Assembly: GCF_016860525.1 (NCBI RefSeq)
Contig: NZ_BNEA01000004.1
Coordinates: forward strand, 1 to 26,632
Origin: Streptomyces rubradiris
GTDB taxonomy: Bacteria; Actinomycetota; Actinomycetes; Streptomycetales; Streptomycetaceae
Length of the DNA: 26,632 nucleotides
Direction: 5' to 3'
In this document: positions 1 through 7,465 of the stretch, piece after piece
Numbering within the stretch: position 1 is the stretch's first letter
How the letters are laid out: each line of letters starts with the position of its first letter
Translations under genes and position numbers: made by a program
The notes under the pieces: model-generated
The model's input: only the letters and a program-made list of their open reading frames with translations
Told to the model about the DNA's origin: nothing
Database searches by the model: none

Positions 1-45
1 GTCGAGGTCGAAGATCACCACACTGCGCACCGGTACGCTCGCCAT
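1..45 (-). CDS. rifM: RifM-type HAD phosphatase, N-terminal 15 codons (partial)
   Basis: Only the first 15 codons lie in the window; the gene runs off the left edge. They read MASVPVRSVVIFDLD, in which VIFDLD is motif I of the haloacid dehalogenase (HAD) superfamily, carrying the nucleophilic Asp and the acid/base Asp. The ATG at 45-43 overlaps the TGA stop of the RifL-type gene (47-45), so the two are translationally coupled. In the rifamycin cluster RifM is the HAD phosphatase next to rifL and rifK and takes part in making AHBA (aminoshikimate pathway); the same order here supports the call. Only position and motif I can be seen, so the family is fairly sure and the exact substrate is inferred. 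Confidence 0.75.
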   Translation of the reverse strand, partial: MASVPVRSVVIFDLD

Positions 46-1139
46 CAGGTCGCCGCCGCGGTCATGACCGGCCCGGCGGGCAGCAGCGGTGTCGCCGAGG
101 CCGCGTACAGCGCCTCGATCGTGCCGACGATCCGCCGCACGCCCGCGATCGCGGATCCGCACGCCGACGGATCGGCGAGGTGGTCCCTGATGTCGTCGAG
201 CTGACGGGAGTACTCGGCGCCGATCGGCTCGGTCGGGACCGTGATCTCGCTCGTCCGGCCCCGCCGGACGACGCTGAGCCGCGGCCGCGGCTCGCGATTG
301 GGGCTGAAGCCGAAGGTGGACCGGAGCATCGCGGTGTCGTCACTCCCCTCGATCCGGATCTCGGTGACGTCATGGCTCGCCGCGTGCGTGGCCCAGCTGG
401 CGCGAAGGCCCACCGACAGACCGCTGCCGGTGACCAGGAAGCCGCGCACGGTGTCCTCGACGTCCGCGTCGAGTTCCGGCACCGGCTGATCATGCCGCCA
501 GGCCGCCGTCCAGCGCGGGTCGTTGACGTGGTCGTACGAGGTGGACGCGGCGGCCTGAACGAACGCCAACGGCCCGGCGACGGTCTCCAGGACATCGAGC
601 AGATGCCATCCGAGGTCGAACAGCACCCCGCCGCCTGCCTCCGCCCGGCTGGTGAACCAGCCCTGGGACCGGGGCACTCCGCAGGCCCGTTCCCACACCA
701 GGTCGATGTGGCGCAGGTGGCCGAGCTCGCCGGCCAGACCGGCCAGTGCCCGCACGTCCGCGCGGTATCGGCACGCACTTCCGGCCAGCAACGGGACGCC
801 GCCTGCCCGCTCGGCCGCGGCCAGCCTGTCCGCCTCCGCGCTCGAGAGGCAGACCGGCTTCTCCACGAAGGTGGCGAGACCTCGGGTGAGAAGACGTCGC
901 GCGAGCGCCGCGTGCAGGTGGTTGGGCGAGGCGACCAACGCGAGGTCGGCGTCCTCGGCCCGCAGCGCGTCGACGTCGCCGAAGGCCGGACGGCCGGTCG
1001 CCGCGGTGAACGCCTCCCGCCTGGCCGGATCCGGATCGACCGCGGCCACTACCTCGTAGTCACCGTTTGCCATCAGACGAGGAAGCCAGATCTCTCGGCC
1101 GGACCACCCGAACCCGACCAGTACGGTGCGGATCCTCAT
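45..1139 (-). CDS. rifL: RifL-type oxidoreductase (Gfo/Idh/MocA family), AHBA pathway
   Basis: This is a 364-aa NAD(P)-dependent oxidoreductase of the Gfo/Idh/MocA family. It has the N-terminal Rossmann fingerprint GFGWSG at residues 9-14, the family EKP motif at 93-95 (Lys is the usual catalytic residue) and GGGVLFDLGWHLLD at 169-182, matching the family's GG..xDxGxHxxD signature. In rifamycin producers RifL forms a complex with AHBA synthase RifK and is thought to act early in the aminoshikimate branch, oxidising a UDP-sugar so that RifK can transaminate it. The ATG at 1139 is chosen because the protein then opens directly on the Rossmann strand (MRIRTVLVGFG) and overlaps the upstream rifK stop as ATGA. 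An upstream extension to 1259 would lie wholly inside rifK. Family is certain; the RifL role rests on the rifK-rifL-rifM order. Confidence 0.9.
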   Translation of the reverse strand: MRIRTVLVGFGWSGREIWLPRLMANGDYEVVAAVDPDPARREAFTAATGRPAFGDVDALRAEDADLALVASPNHLHAALARRLLTRGLATFVEKPVCLSSAEADRLAAAERAGGVPLLAGSACRYRADVRALAGLAGELGHLRHIDLVWERACGVPRSQGWFTSRAEAGGGVLFDLGWHLLDVLETVAGPLAFVQAAASTSYDHVNDPRWTAAWRHDQPVPELDADVEDTVRGFLVTGSGLSVGLRASWATHAASHDVTEIRIEGSDDTAMLRSTFGFSPNREPRPRLSVVRRGRTSEITVPTEPIGAEYSRQLDDIRDHLADPSACGSAIAGVRRIVGTIEALYAASATPLLPAGPVMTAAAT

Positions 1140-2296
1140 CCGGCGGCCACCTGGTCGGCCACGATGGCGGCGGTGTCGGTGAGAGCCTGCTCCGACGCGA
1201 GCAGGGTGCGGTGGTGCAGCCAGACGCAGTCCTGGCTGATCGCGTCGGCGTTGGGGCACCGCTTGGCGACCGCGTCGACGGACTCCTCGGGTGCGCCGGT
1301 CTCCCAGAACGCCGCGGTGCGGTAGATGGCGCGGAAGCCCGCGAACGCCGGGATCCCCGCGTCGACCAGGCGATCGACGAGGAGGTTGCGACGCTCCTCC
1401 GACCAGCCGGGAAGCCGGAACATCGCCATGTAGTGCGGATTCCGGTCGGCCCGCGCATCACCGCCCTGCGGCCGGACGCCGGGGATCTGGGCCAAGAGCT
1501 GCGACAGCAACCGCCACCGCTGCTCGCGCAGCTCGATCTGGCCGTCGAGGCGGCCCAGCTGAGCGCGCAGGACGGCGGCCGAGAACTCGTTCATCCGCAT
1601 GTTGGTGCCGGCCACCTGGTGGTGATAGTTGCGGTCGGTGCGCGGCCGGCCGCAGGAGTGATGCAGGAATGCCTTCTCGTAGTCGTCCGGGTCCAAGAAC
1701 AGCACCGCGCCGCCCTCGCCCGCGGTCATCAGCTTGCCGTTCTGGAAGCTGAACGCCGCGATCGAGCCCAGCTCGCCCACGCGCTTGCCCCGCCACCGGG
1801 CACCGTGCGCGTGGGCCGCGTCCTGAAGGATCCGGACGCCGGCATCGGAGGCGAGCTTGTCCAGTGCGTCCATGTCGGCCATGAGACCCGCCATGTGCAC
1901 CGGCATGATCACCCGGGTCCGCGGTGTGATCGCCTCGGCGGTGGCGGTCGCGTCGATGTTGTAGGTCTCCGGATCGACGTCCACCGGCACGGCGACGGCC
2001 CCGATCCGCTGAGCGGCCTGGGACGAGGAGATGAAGGTGAACGCCGGCACGATCACTTCGGTGCCCGGTCCCGCACCCAGCACCTGCAGGGCGAGCTCCA
2101 GCGCGTGCGTGCCGTTGGTGACGGCGAGGGCGTGGTGGGCACCGTGGTATCCGGCGAACTCCCGCTCGAAGCTGTCCACCTCGCTGCCACCCATGCGCCA
2201 CCACTGGCCCTGGGACAGCGCACGATCAAGAGCTCGGCGTTCGGTGTCATCGAATTGCGGCCAATCCGGAAAGGTCGGCCTCGGTCGCGGACTCAT
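1136..2296 (-). CDS. rifK: AHBA synthase (PLP-dependent DegT/DnrJ/EryC1 family)
   Basis: This 386-aa protein belongs to the DegT/DnrJ/EryC1 aminotransferase fold and closely resembles RifK along its full length. RifK catalyses the last step to 3-amino-5-hydroxybenzoic acid (dehydration and aromatisation of aminodehydroshikimate) and also transaminates early in the pathway. The PLP lysine is Lys188 in FQNGKLMTAGEGG, the same number as in the rifamycin enzyme, and the cofactor Asp is D159 in LQDAAHAHGA. Other family blocks are AVTNGTHALELALQ (58-71) and MRMNEFSAAVLRAQL. An AAGGAG ribosome site lies 10 nt before the ATG at 2296. The gene overlaps the rifL-type start by 4 nt. Codons 35-43 are nearly copied at the start of the neighbouring methyltransferase gene. 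AHBA synthase is the diagnostic gene of ansamycin and mitomycin-type clusters. Confidence 0.96.
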   Translation of the reverse strand: MSPRPRPTFPDWPQFDDTERRALDRALSQGQWWRMGGSEVDSFEREFAGYHGAHHALAVTNGTHALELALQVLGAGPGTEVIVPAFTFISSSQAAQRIGAVAVPVDVDPETYNIDATATAEAITPRTRVIMPVHMAGLMADMDALDKLASDAGVRILQDAAHAHGARWRGKRVGELGSIAAFSFQNGKLMTAGEGGAVLFLDPDDYEKAFLHHSCGRPRTDRNYHHQVAGTNMRMNEFSAAVLRAQLGRLDGQIELREQRWRLLSQLLAQIPGVRPQGGDARADRNPHYMAMFRLPGWSEERRNLLVDRLVDAGIPAFAGFRAIYRTAAFWETGAPEESVDAVAKRCPNADAISQDCVWLHHRTLLASEQALTDTAAIVADQVAAG

Positions 2297-2306
2297 TTCT
2301 GCCTGA

Positions 2307-2312
2307 CTCCTT
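2307..2312 (-). promoter_or_regulatory. Ribosome binding site of rifK-type gene
   Basis: AAGGAG on the minus strand, 10 nt before the rifK ATG. It lies in a leader (2297-2458) that is repeated almost unchanged in front of the methyltransferase copy at 3081, where the same hexamer sits at the same distance. This supports both start codons. Confidence 0.7.
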
Positions 2313-2458
2313 CTGGTTGATTGGCCTCACGGTACGGAGTCCGATGCCTACGCCACGGCTCTTCGACCTGGCAGCCGATTCGGAATTCGCCGTCGCCCTG
2401 TTCCATGAATTCGGCGCGACGGGAGGCCTTTCAGGGGGATTCGCTCGGGGAAGGGTGG

Positions 2459-3081
2459 TCAGGTGCGGGTGATCGCGGCCAGCCAGCCCGGTGCCCCGTC
2501 GATGTCTCTGTTGTTCTCCAATGTCGCGGGTTCGATCGAATCGACCCGCCAGCCGTCGGCGAAGGTGGCCCGGATTTCGTCCTGGCTCACCCGCCTGGCG
2601 CGGATCCCGCCCTGGCTCTCCCGTCGCGGTCCGCTGCCGGGGTGATGGCGGTCGCTGATGCAGAGCAGGAACAACCGCGCGTCCGGCGGCATCACGGTGG
2701 CCAGGCTGCCGGCGTAGCGGACGCGTTCGGTCTCGCTGAACGCGTGGAACAGGGCGCAGTCGAGCACGGTGTCGAACTGCTCGCCCAAGTCGCCGAGTTG
2801 AGTGCGTCCCCGACCAGGAAGCGCGCCGGCAGGCCGCGCTCTTCCGCTTTGCGCCGCGCGATCCCGATCGCCGTCGACGCCGAGTCGATGCCGACCGTCG
2901 GCAGGCCGAGGGCCGCCGCCATGAGCGCGACCTCGCCGGTGCCGCACCCGACGTCGAGCACCCGGCCGCGGAAGGCGCCCGCCTCGGCGAGGTCGCGCAG
3001 GGCCGTCTGGGGGCGGCCGAGGTCCCAGAGCGGTGTTCCGGCGTAGTGCGCGTCGAAGCCCTCCACCTTGCTGCCACCCAT
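2459..3081 (-). pseudogene. SAM-dependent methyltransferase copy, frameshifted and chimeric
   Basis: This is a duplicate of the methyltransferase domain of the next gene upstream. From ATG 3081 it reads MGGSKVEGF, then the class I methyltransferase start HYAGTPLWDLGRPQ, SAM motif I VLDVGCGTGEVAL and FLVGDAL. Frame is lost near 2800, where the sister copy has one extra C. After the shift the rest resumes as GEQFDTVLDCALFHAF down to AAITRT and the stop at 2459. A 30-bp diverged tandem repeat (2571-2630) adds about ten residues before SQDEIRA. The first nine codons match rifK codons 35-43, not the sister methyltransferase. It lacks the winged-helix domain of its sister. If the missing base is a sequencing error this is a functional stand-alone methyltransferase of about 208 aa; if real, it is a pseudogene. 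Substrate unknown. Confidence 0.85.
2571..2630 (-). repeat. 30-bp diverged tandem repeat inside methyltransferase copy
   Basis: Units 2571-2600 and 2601-2630 share most positions (both open with CGGAT and contain CCTGGCTC). In protein they give SQDEIRA and SQGGIRA. The sister gene has only one unit here, so this is a local duplication specific to the frameshifted copy and it keeps frame. Confidence 0.75.
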
Positions 3082-3091
3082 GTGTGTCCGG

Positions 3092-3097
3092 CTCCTT
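3092..3097 (-). promoter_or_regulatory. Ribosome binding site of methyltransferase copy
   Basis: AAGGAG on the minus strand, 10 nt before ATG 3081, within the duplicated leader. Same sequence and spacing as the rifK site, which favours ATG 3081 as the true start of the chimeric methyltransferase. Confidence 0.65.
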
Positions 3098-3244
3098 CTG
3101 GTCGATTGGCCTCACGGTACGGAGTTCGGCGCCTACGCCACTATCCCTCAACCTGGCAGCAGATTTGTGTTTCGCCGTCGCCCCATTCTGCGAATTCGGC
3201 GCACGTGGCAGCCTTTCGGGGGTGTGCGCTCGGGAAAAGGGCGG

Positions 3245-4240
3245 TCAGGTGCGGGTGATACTGGCCAGCCAGGCCAGCACTCCGTCGACATATTTGTTGT
3301 TCTCCAGCATCGCGGGTTCGATCGAATCGACCCGCCAGCCGTCGGCGAAGGTGGCCCGGATTTCGTCCTGGCTCACCCGCCGCGGTCCGATATCGGGTGG
3401 ATGGCGGTCGCTGAAGCAGAGCAGGAACAACCGCGCGTCCGGCGGCATCACGGTGGCCAGGCTGTCGGCGTAGCGGACTCGTTCGGCGTCGCTGAACACG
3501 TGGAACAGGCCGCAGTCGAGCACGGTGTCGAACTGCTCGCCCATGGCGCCGAGTTCGAGTGCGTCCCCGACCAGGAAGCGCGCCTGCAGGCCGCGCTCTT
3601 CCGCTTTGCGCCGCGCGATCTCGATCGCCGTCGACGCCGGGTCGATGCCGACCGTCGGCAGGCCGAGGGCCGCCGCCATGAGCGCGACCTCGCCGGTGCC
3701 GCACCCGACGTCGAGCACCCGGCCGCGGAAGGCGCCCGCCTCGGCGAGGTCGCGCAGGGCCGGTTGCGGACGGCCGGTTTCCCAGGGCGGCGTACCCGCA
3801 TACCGCGCGTTGAAATGCTCGGGGGACAGGGCATCGGTGAGCCGGCGCGCCAGTTGCTCGAGTGTCTCGACCAATTCCTTGGCCTGGCCGGGGTCTTGGA
3901 TCCCGGCGGCCGCGGCGAGCTGCTCGTCGATCCGCGCGGCGGCTCGGCCGGCGCTCCTGTGCCGGGCAGCCGCCCGGACGACCGTTTGTCCGTCCGGGGC
4001 GGCCGCGGTGGTGACCGCACCCCGGTCGCGCAGGGTGGCGACGCTCGTCTCCACGTGGCTCGCCGGGAAGCCGGTGCGGTTGGCGATCTCGGTGACCGAG
4101 GTGTCCGGGTGTTCGAACACGTCGGTCATGACGTGACGCACGCCGGGAGACAGCTGTCGCACACCGGTGGGGTCCGGGAGGGCGTCCTCGCCGATCCGCA
4201 GCAGCTTGCGCGCGAGGTCGTGCAGTTCGAAGCCGTCCAT
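3245..4240 (-). CDS. Winged-helix/class I methyltransferase fusion protein
   Basis: From ATG 4240 this is 331 aa with two parts. Residues about 28-95 look like a MarR-type winged helix (LSPGVRHVMTDVFEHPDTS, then a helix-turn-helix TEIANRTGFPASHVETSVA and a short wing). Residues about 96-140 are helical and charged, perhaps a linker or dimer helix. Residues 143-331 are a class I SAM-dependent methyltransferase: NARYAGTPPWETGRPQ, motif I VLDVGCGTGE (175-184), acidic loop VGID (197-200), GDAL (226-229), FDTVLDCGLFHVF. This small methyltransferase family is widespread in actinomycetes, usually without the DNA-binding part. The target is unknown: ansamycin tailoring or a regulatory role are both possible. 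Alternative starts at ATG 4279 or GTG 4282 add 13-14 residues; 4240 is preferred because the protein then begins on a helix. No strong ribosome site was seen for any of them. Confidence 0.8.
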   Translation of the reverse strand: MDGFELHDLARKLLRIGEDALPDPTGVRQLSPGVRHVMTDVFEHPDTSVTEIANRTGFPASHVETSVATLRDRGAVTTAAAPDGQTVVRAAARHRSAGRAAARIDEQLAAAAGIQDPGQAKELVETLEQLARRLTDALSPEHFNARYAGTPPWETGRPQPALRDLAEAGAFRGRVLDVGCGTGEVALMAAALGLPTVGIDPASTAIEIARRKAEERGLQARFLVGDALELGAMGEQFDTVLDCGLFHVFSDAERVRYADSLATVMPPDARLFLLCFSDRHPPDIGPRRVSQDEIRATFADGWRVDSIEPAMLENNKYVDGVLAWLASITRT

Positions 4241-4612
4241 GGCCGGAGAGTCTTCCCGACGCCGGACAGCGCACGCCATCACGCAGGTTGACGGTACTGG
4301 GGATCGCTGGTCGGTCGGCTGGGGTGGTCGCTGAACTCGGGCCGGGGGCAGGTCTGTTGTGCCGGGAGCCGGTATCGGGCAGGGCCTGCGGCACCGGCCG
4401 CGCAGGTGGGCCGTGGGCGAGTGGCTCCCCGGCCGCCGGGCGGTAAGGCTCCGTCAGCCCGGCAGTCCGTCTCCAGGGCCCGGCCCGCGCGGATGCGGGC
4501 CACCAGGGCCCCGGGGCCTGGGGAGGGGCAGAGCGGCGGGCGCGTGGTGAGGCGACCGCATCGCACGTCCGGGAAGAACGCTCCGGACCGGTACGAGGAG
4601 ATGCTTGCCGCG
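4241..4612. other. Intergenic region, no supported gene
   Basis: This 372-bp stretch lies between the acid ligase stop and the methyltransferase start, both on the minus strand. It is very GC-rich with several short inverted repeats. A 95-codon open frame on the minus strand (4279-4566) has Arg/Pro/Ala-rich composition, no recognisable domain and no ribosome site, and I do not accept it. No convincing promoter for the methyltransferase was found. Confidence 0.5.
4482..4501 (-). terminator. Possible weak terminator hairpin after acid ligase
   Basis: A perfect 7-bp stem (GGCCCGC/GCGGGCC) with a 6-nt loop lies about 110 nt after the ligase stop, in a region with other GC-rich repeats. There is no U-tract, so it may simply be GC-rich sequence. 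Confidence 0.25.
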
Positions 4613-6181
4613 TCAGGCCTGGGGGGCGGGCCGGGTCAGTGCGGCGCGGGCGTCGGCCCGCAGCCGGACCCGATCGGGTTTGTCCCAGCCGGTCGTCGGC
4701 AGTTTCCGGCGAATGTCGATCAGGCGGGGGACGTAGGTGTCGGACAGTGCCTCGGCGACGTGACGGCGCAGTTCCCGGGGATCCGGGTCGGCGCCGGGCT
4801 CGGGCACGACGGCGGCGTAGATGTGCTCCACCCGGTCGGCGTCCTCGACCCCGCATACGGCGGCCTGGGACACGCCCGGGGCCTGCCTGAGCACCTTCTC
4901 CACCTGCTCGGGGTGGATGCGGATTCCCTTGACCTTCATCATGTTCGCGAGCCGGCCGGTCAGGTGCAGGTAGCCGTCGGTGTCGAGGTGCCCGAGGTCG
5001 CCGGTGCGCACCCAGCCGTCGCGGACGAGTGCCGCGGTGAGTGCCGGCTCGTGCCAGTAGCCGGCCGTGGGCCAGCGTGGAACCGCGCAGACCTCGCCGA
5101 CCTCGCCGACGGGCAGTACCGCGCCGGTGTCGGGGTGCCGGATGCTGAGCGCCTCTGGGTTGACCGGCCGGCCCGCGCTGGAGCAGGCGCGCAGGTCGTC
5201 GTGGTCGCCGGGGGGGAGCATGGTGAGCACTCCGGTCTCGGTCGTGCCGTAGACCTGGATCAGTACGGGGCCGAAGATTTCCCGGGCCTTGCGCAGCTTG
5301 AGCGGTGCCCCGGGGCTGCCGGTGTAGATCAGCTCGGTCAGGCTGGACAGGTCGGTGGCCGCCCGGTCCGGGTGCTCGGCCAGTGCGTACACCTGCGGGG
5401 TGCCGAGGATGAGCCGGCCGATGCGGTGCTGCGCGATCGCGTGGAGCACGGCCGCGGCGTCGAAGCCGGGATGCAGGACGACCATGCCGCCGGTGATGAG
5501 CGTGTCGTCCGCGGCGAACCCGCTGGAATGGGTGAGCGGTGCGGTGATCAGGACGTTCGTCCGGCTGCTGCGGTCGATGGCCGATGCGGCCATGTCGTTC
5601 TTGACGCCGAAGGGCCAGCAGACACCCTTCGGCAGGCCGCTCGCCCCACTGGTCTGGGTGATCACCGCGAGGTCGCTGTCGGTGATGTCCGGGCACGGGC
5701 CTACTCCGTCACCGCAGCCGGCGGTCAAATCCACCGTGTCCGGCTGTCCTGCGCCCAGTACGGCCAGGACCGGCCGACCGGTCGCGTTCACCAGCAGCTC
5801 CCGTGCCCGTGCCTCGTTGGCCGGGTCGACCGCCAGCATCCGGGCGCCGACATCCGAGACGATGGCGCGCTGCAAGTCCATGCGCAACTCGTCGTCAGGC
5901 ACCACCGCATTCATCCCACGCACATGTGCGGCGGTCGCCCCCACCAGGTTGGCCGCCCACCGCAGGATCAGTGTGGCCGCGGTGTTGGGCTCGGTCAGGA
6001 TGCAGACGACGTCACCGCGGCCGACGCCGTGGCGGCCCATCGCGGCCGCGGCCCGGCGAACGGCGTCGGCCAGCTCCCCGGCGGAGAAGGGGACGTCCCC
6101 GCTGACCATGGCAGGGCGATCCGGATCGGCATCGAAATGAGTCAGCAGCTGCTGAACATAATGCACATGCGTGGTACTCAT
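4613..6181 (-). CDS. AMP-dependent acid ligase (ANL superfamily)
   Basis: This 522-aa member of the acyl-CoA synthetase/adenylation superfamily activates a carboxylic acid as an acyl-AMP and then as a thioester. Core motifs in order: A3 TSGASGLPKG (178-187, where most relatives have TSGTTG), A5 YGTTE (311-315), A7 TGDL (393-396), the hinge region GRLANMMKVKGIRIHPEQ (409-426) and the C-terminal lysine K501 in TTGWDKPDRVR (usual form xxGKxxR, so Gly is replaced by Asp). No carrier domain follows. ATG 6181 is chosen because AGGAAGG lies about 12 nt upstream and the preceding ten codons have no homology. It is flanked by the amidase-family gene and the methyltransferase. It may activate an acyl or aryl group attached to the ansamycin; the substrate cannot be read. 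Confidence 0.85.
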   Translation of the reverse strand: MSTTHVHYVQQLLTHFDADPDRPAMVSGDVPFSAGELADAVRRAAAAMGRHGVGRGDVVCILTEPNTAATLILRWAANLVGATAAHVRGMNAVVPDDELRMDLQRAIVSDVGARMLAVDPANEARARELLVNATGRPVLAVLGAGQPDTVDLTAGCGDGVGPCPDITDSDLAVITQTSGASGLPKGVCWPFGVKNDMAASAIDRSSRTNVLITAPLTHSSGFAADDTLITGGMVVLHPGFDAAAVLHAIAQHRIGRLILGTPQVYALAEHPDRAATDLSSLTELIYTGSPGAPLKLRKAREIFGPVLIQVYGTTETGVLTMLPPGDHDDLRACSSAGRPVNPEALSIRHPDTGAVLPVGEVGEVCAVPRWPTAGYWHEPALTAALVRDGWVRTGDLGHLDTDGYLHLTGRLANMMKVKGIRIHPEQVEKVLRQAPGVSQAAVCGVEDADRVEHIYAAVVPEPGADPDPRELRRHVAEALSDTYVPRLIDIRRKLPTTGWDKPDRVRLRADARAALTRPAPQA

Positions 6182-6344
6182 GACCCGGTTTCGCCTTCCT
6201 GTCCAAGACAATGCGATGTCCAGTGGTCGAGTGAGACGAACCGCAGGCTAAACCGGCGGGCACCGAGGGCCCCATACCTCACATTGACGGCACGTGGTCG
6301 CCGCGAAAGAGCCGGCCCCGGCCTGCCCGGGAAGGCTGAACGGC

Positions 6345-7340
6345 TCAGGCCGCGGGGCGCAGCCAGCGGTCGACCCGGGTACGCAGGCCGGCCGGGAAGA
6401 TGTCTTTGCGCAGGAGGCCGTGCACGCCCTTGGGCGGCAGGGGGACATCGACGTGGTGGACCTCGCTCTGGTCCGCGTACTGGGTGATCCGGAAGCTCGC
6501 GGCCATGCTGCACAGTGCGTGGGCCTCGGCGCGGGTGACGCCGGACGCCGCGCTGAACCAGCTGATCAGTCCGCGCAGGCAGTCGACCAGTGCGGCCTCC
6601 AGGCTGTCAGCCAGTCCGATGCCGATCCAGTGCGTGTCGGTCTCGGCCAGCGGCCGGGTCAGGCCCACGTTCTTGTGGAGGTCGTACCGCATCCGCAAGC
6701 GCTCGGCCGTGGACTTCAGGCCGGTCTGGTCGACCAGTCCGTCGCCCTGCAGGGCGTGAATGTCACCGATCCAGATCCGGGCCCCCGGCTTGGCCACGGG
6801 AAGGAACAGCGAGGAGCCCACGGTGAGTTCGGGGAGGGCCAGGTTGCCGCCGTGGTCGCCACCGATCAGCGCGCTTGTCTGCTCGTCGCCCGGCGGTTCG
6901 ACCGCGATGATGCCGGCGAACGGGTCGAGCGGCAGCGAGATGCCGTGAACGTAGTCGGCCCGGGTGCGGGTCCGGTCGAACCGGAAGTCGTGGAAGTACG
7001 GCTCGTCGAAGTCGTACGGCAGCGCGCCGGCCCGGGTGGGGAAGGCGTTGCCGCCCCAGTCGCTCAGCCGCAGTTCCGTCAGCCGGCACTCGACGACGTC
7101 GCCCGGTTCGGCACCGGTCACCTCGACCGGGCCGACGATCTGGAACGGGCAGCCCGGGTACTCCTGGCGCAGCCGCGCACGGTCGGCCGGGGACGAGCCG
7201 TACCGCAGCTGGTTCTGCCAGTTGGTCCAGGTGTCGGGGTAGAGAACCTCGTCGCCGGACTCGATCCTGGCTGCCGACGCAGCGCCGGGATCGAGGACGC
7301 CCGGCCGGACCGTGGCCAATGTGGACTGAACCGTATGCAT
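6345..7340 (-). CDS. Acetamidase/formamidase family protein
   Basis: This 331-aa protein matches the FmdA/AmdA family, which hydrolyses short amides to the acid and ammonia. Seen motifs: GDHGGNLALPELTVGSSLFL at 161-180, corresponding to the family's GGN..xxxLxxGSTLYLPV block, and WIGDIHALQGDG at 190-201, corresponding to GDxHxxxGDGE. The Glu that normally follows GDG is Leu here, and the Asp usually found after GGN is missing, so ordinary amidase activity is doubtful. The ATG at 7340 starts the conserved part; no good ribosome site precedes it, and an in-frame start at 7400 would add 20 residues. It lies 163 nt upstream of the acid ligase in the same direction. Its role in an ansamycin pathway is unknown. 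Confidence 0.8.
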   Translation of the reverse strand: MHTVQSTLATVRPGVLDPGAASAARIESGDEVLYPDTWTNWQNQLRYGSSPADRARLRQEYPGCPFQIVGPVEVTGAEPGDVVECRLTELRLSDWGGNAFPTRAGALPYDFDEPYFHDFRFDRTRTRADYVHGISLPLDPFAGIIAVEPPGDEQTSALIGGDHGGNLALPELTVGSSLFLPVAKPGARIWIGDIHALQGDGLVDQTGLKSTAERLRMRYDLHKNVGLTRPLAETDTHWIGIGLADSLEAALVDCLRGLISWFSAASGVTRAEAHALCSMAASFRITQYADQSEVHHVDVPLPPKGVHGLLRKDIFPAGLRTRVDRWLRPAA

Positions 7341-7465
7341 CGTCACGGCCGCAACGCTAGGCAGCCGCAGATGAGCCAGGCAAGGAAGTCCGGGCGTCAC
7401 CGGGCAAGACTGTCAACGTGACTGGTGAAGGTGCACCGCGGACTTCCGGCCAGGAGGCCATCGAA

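Larger units (their letters stand above)
2297..3814. repeat. Imperfect tandem duplication, two copies of about 750 bp
   Basis: Copy A (2297-3057) and copy B (3082-3814) each hold, on the minus strand, a methyltransferase domain followed by the same non-coding leader. Landmarks repeat at constant spacing: start codons 2296 and 3081, and ribosome sites 2307 and 3092, both 785 bp apart. The copies have diverged by scattered substitutions, a 30-bp insertion in copy A and a missing base in copy A near 2800, so this is an old duplication and not an assembly echo. Homology starts at the codon for Phe in FDAHYAG (copy A) and FNARYAG (copy B). The winged-helix coding part upstream of copy B is not repeated. 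Confidence 0.93.

Noticed and set aside
2247..3077. Out-of-frame 276-codon frame across the methyltransferase copy and leader
   Set aside because: It is a shadow of the methyltransferase in another frame; it shows no independent homology.
4279..4566. 95-codon open frame on the minus strand between the acid ligase and the methyltransferase
   Set aside because: No ribosome site, no recognisable motif, Arg/Pro/Ala composition typical of a chance frame.
7411..7416. Perfect TTGACA on the minus strand upstream of the amidase-family gene
   Set aside because: No -10 hexamer lies at 16-18 nt downstream; a lone -35 match is not enough for a promoter call.
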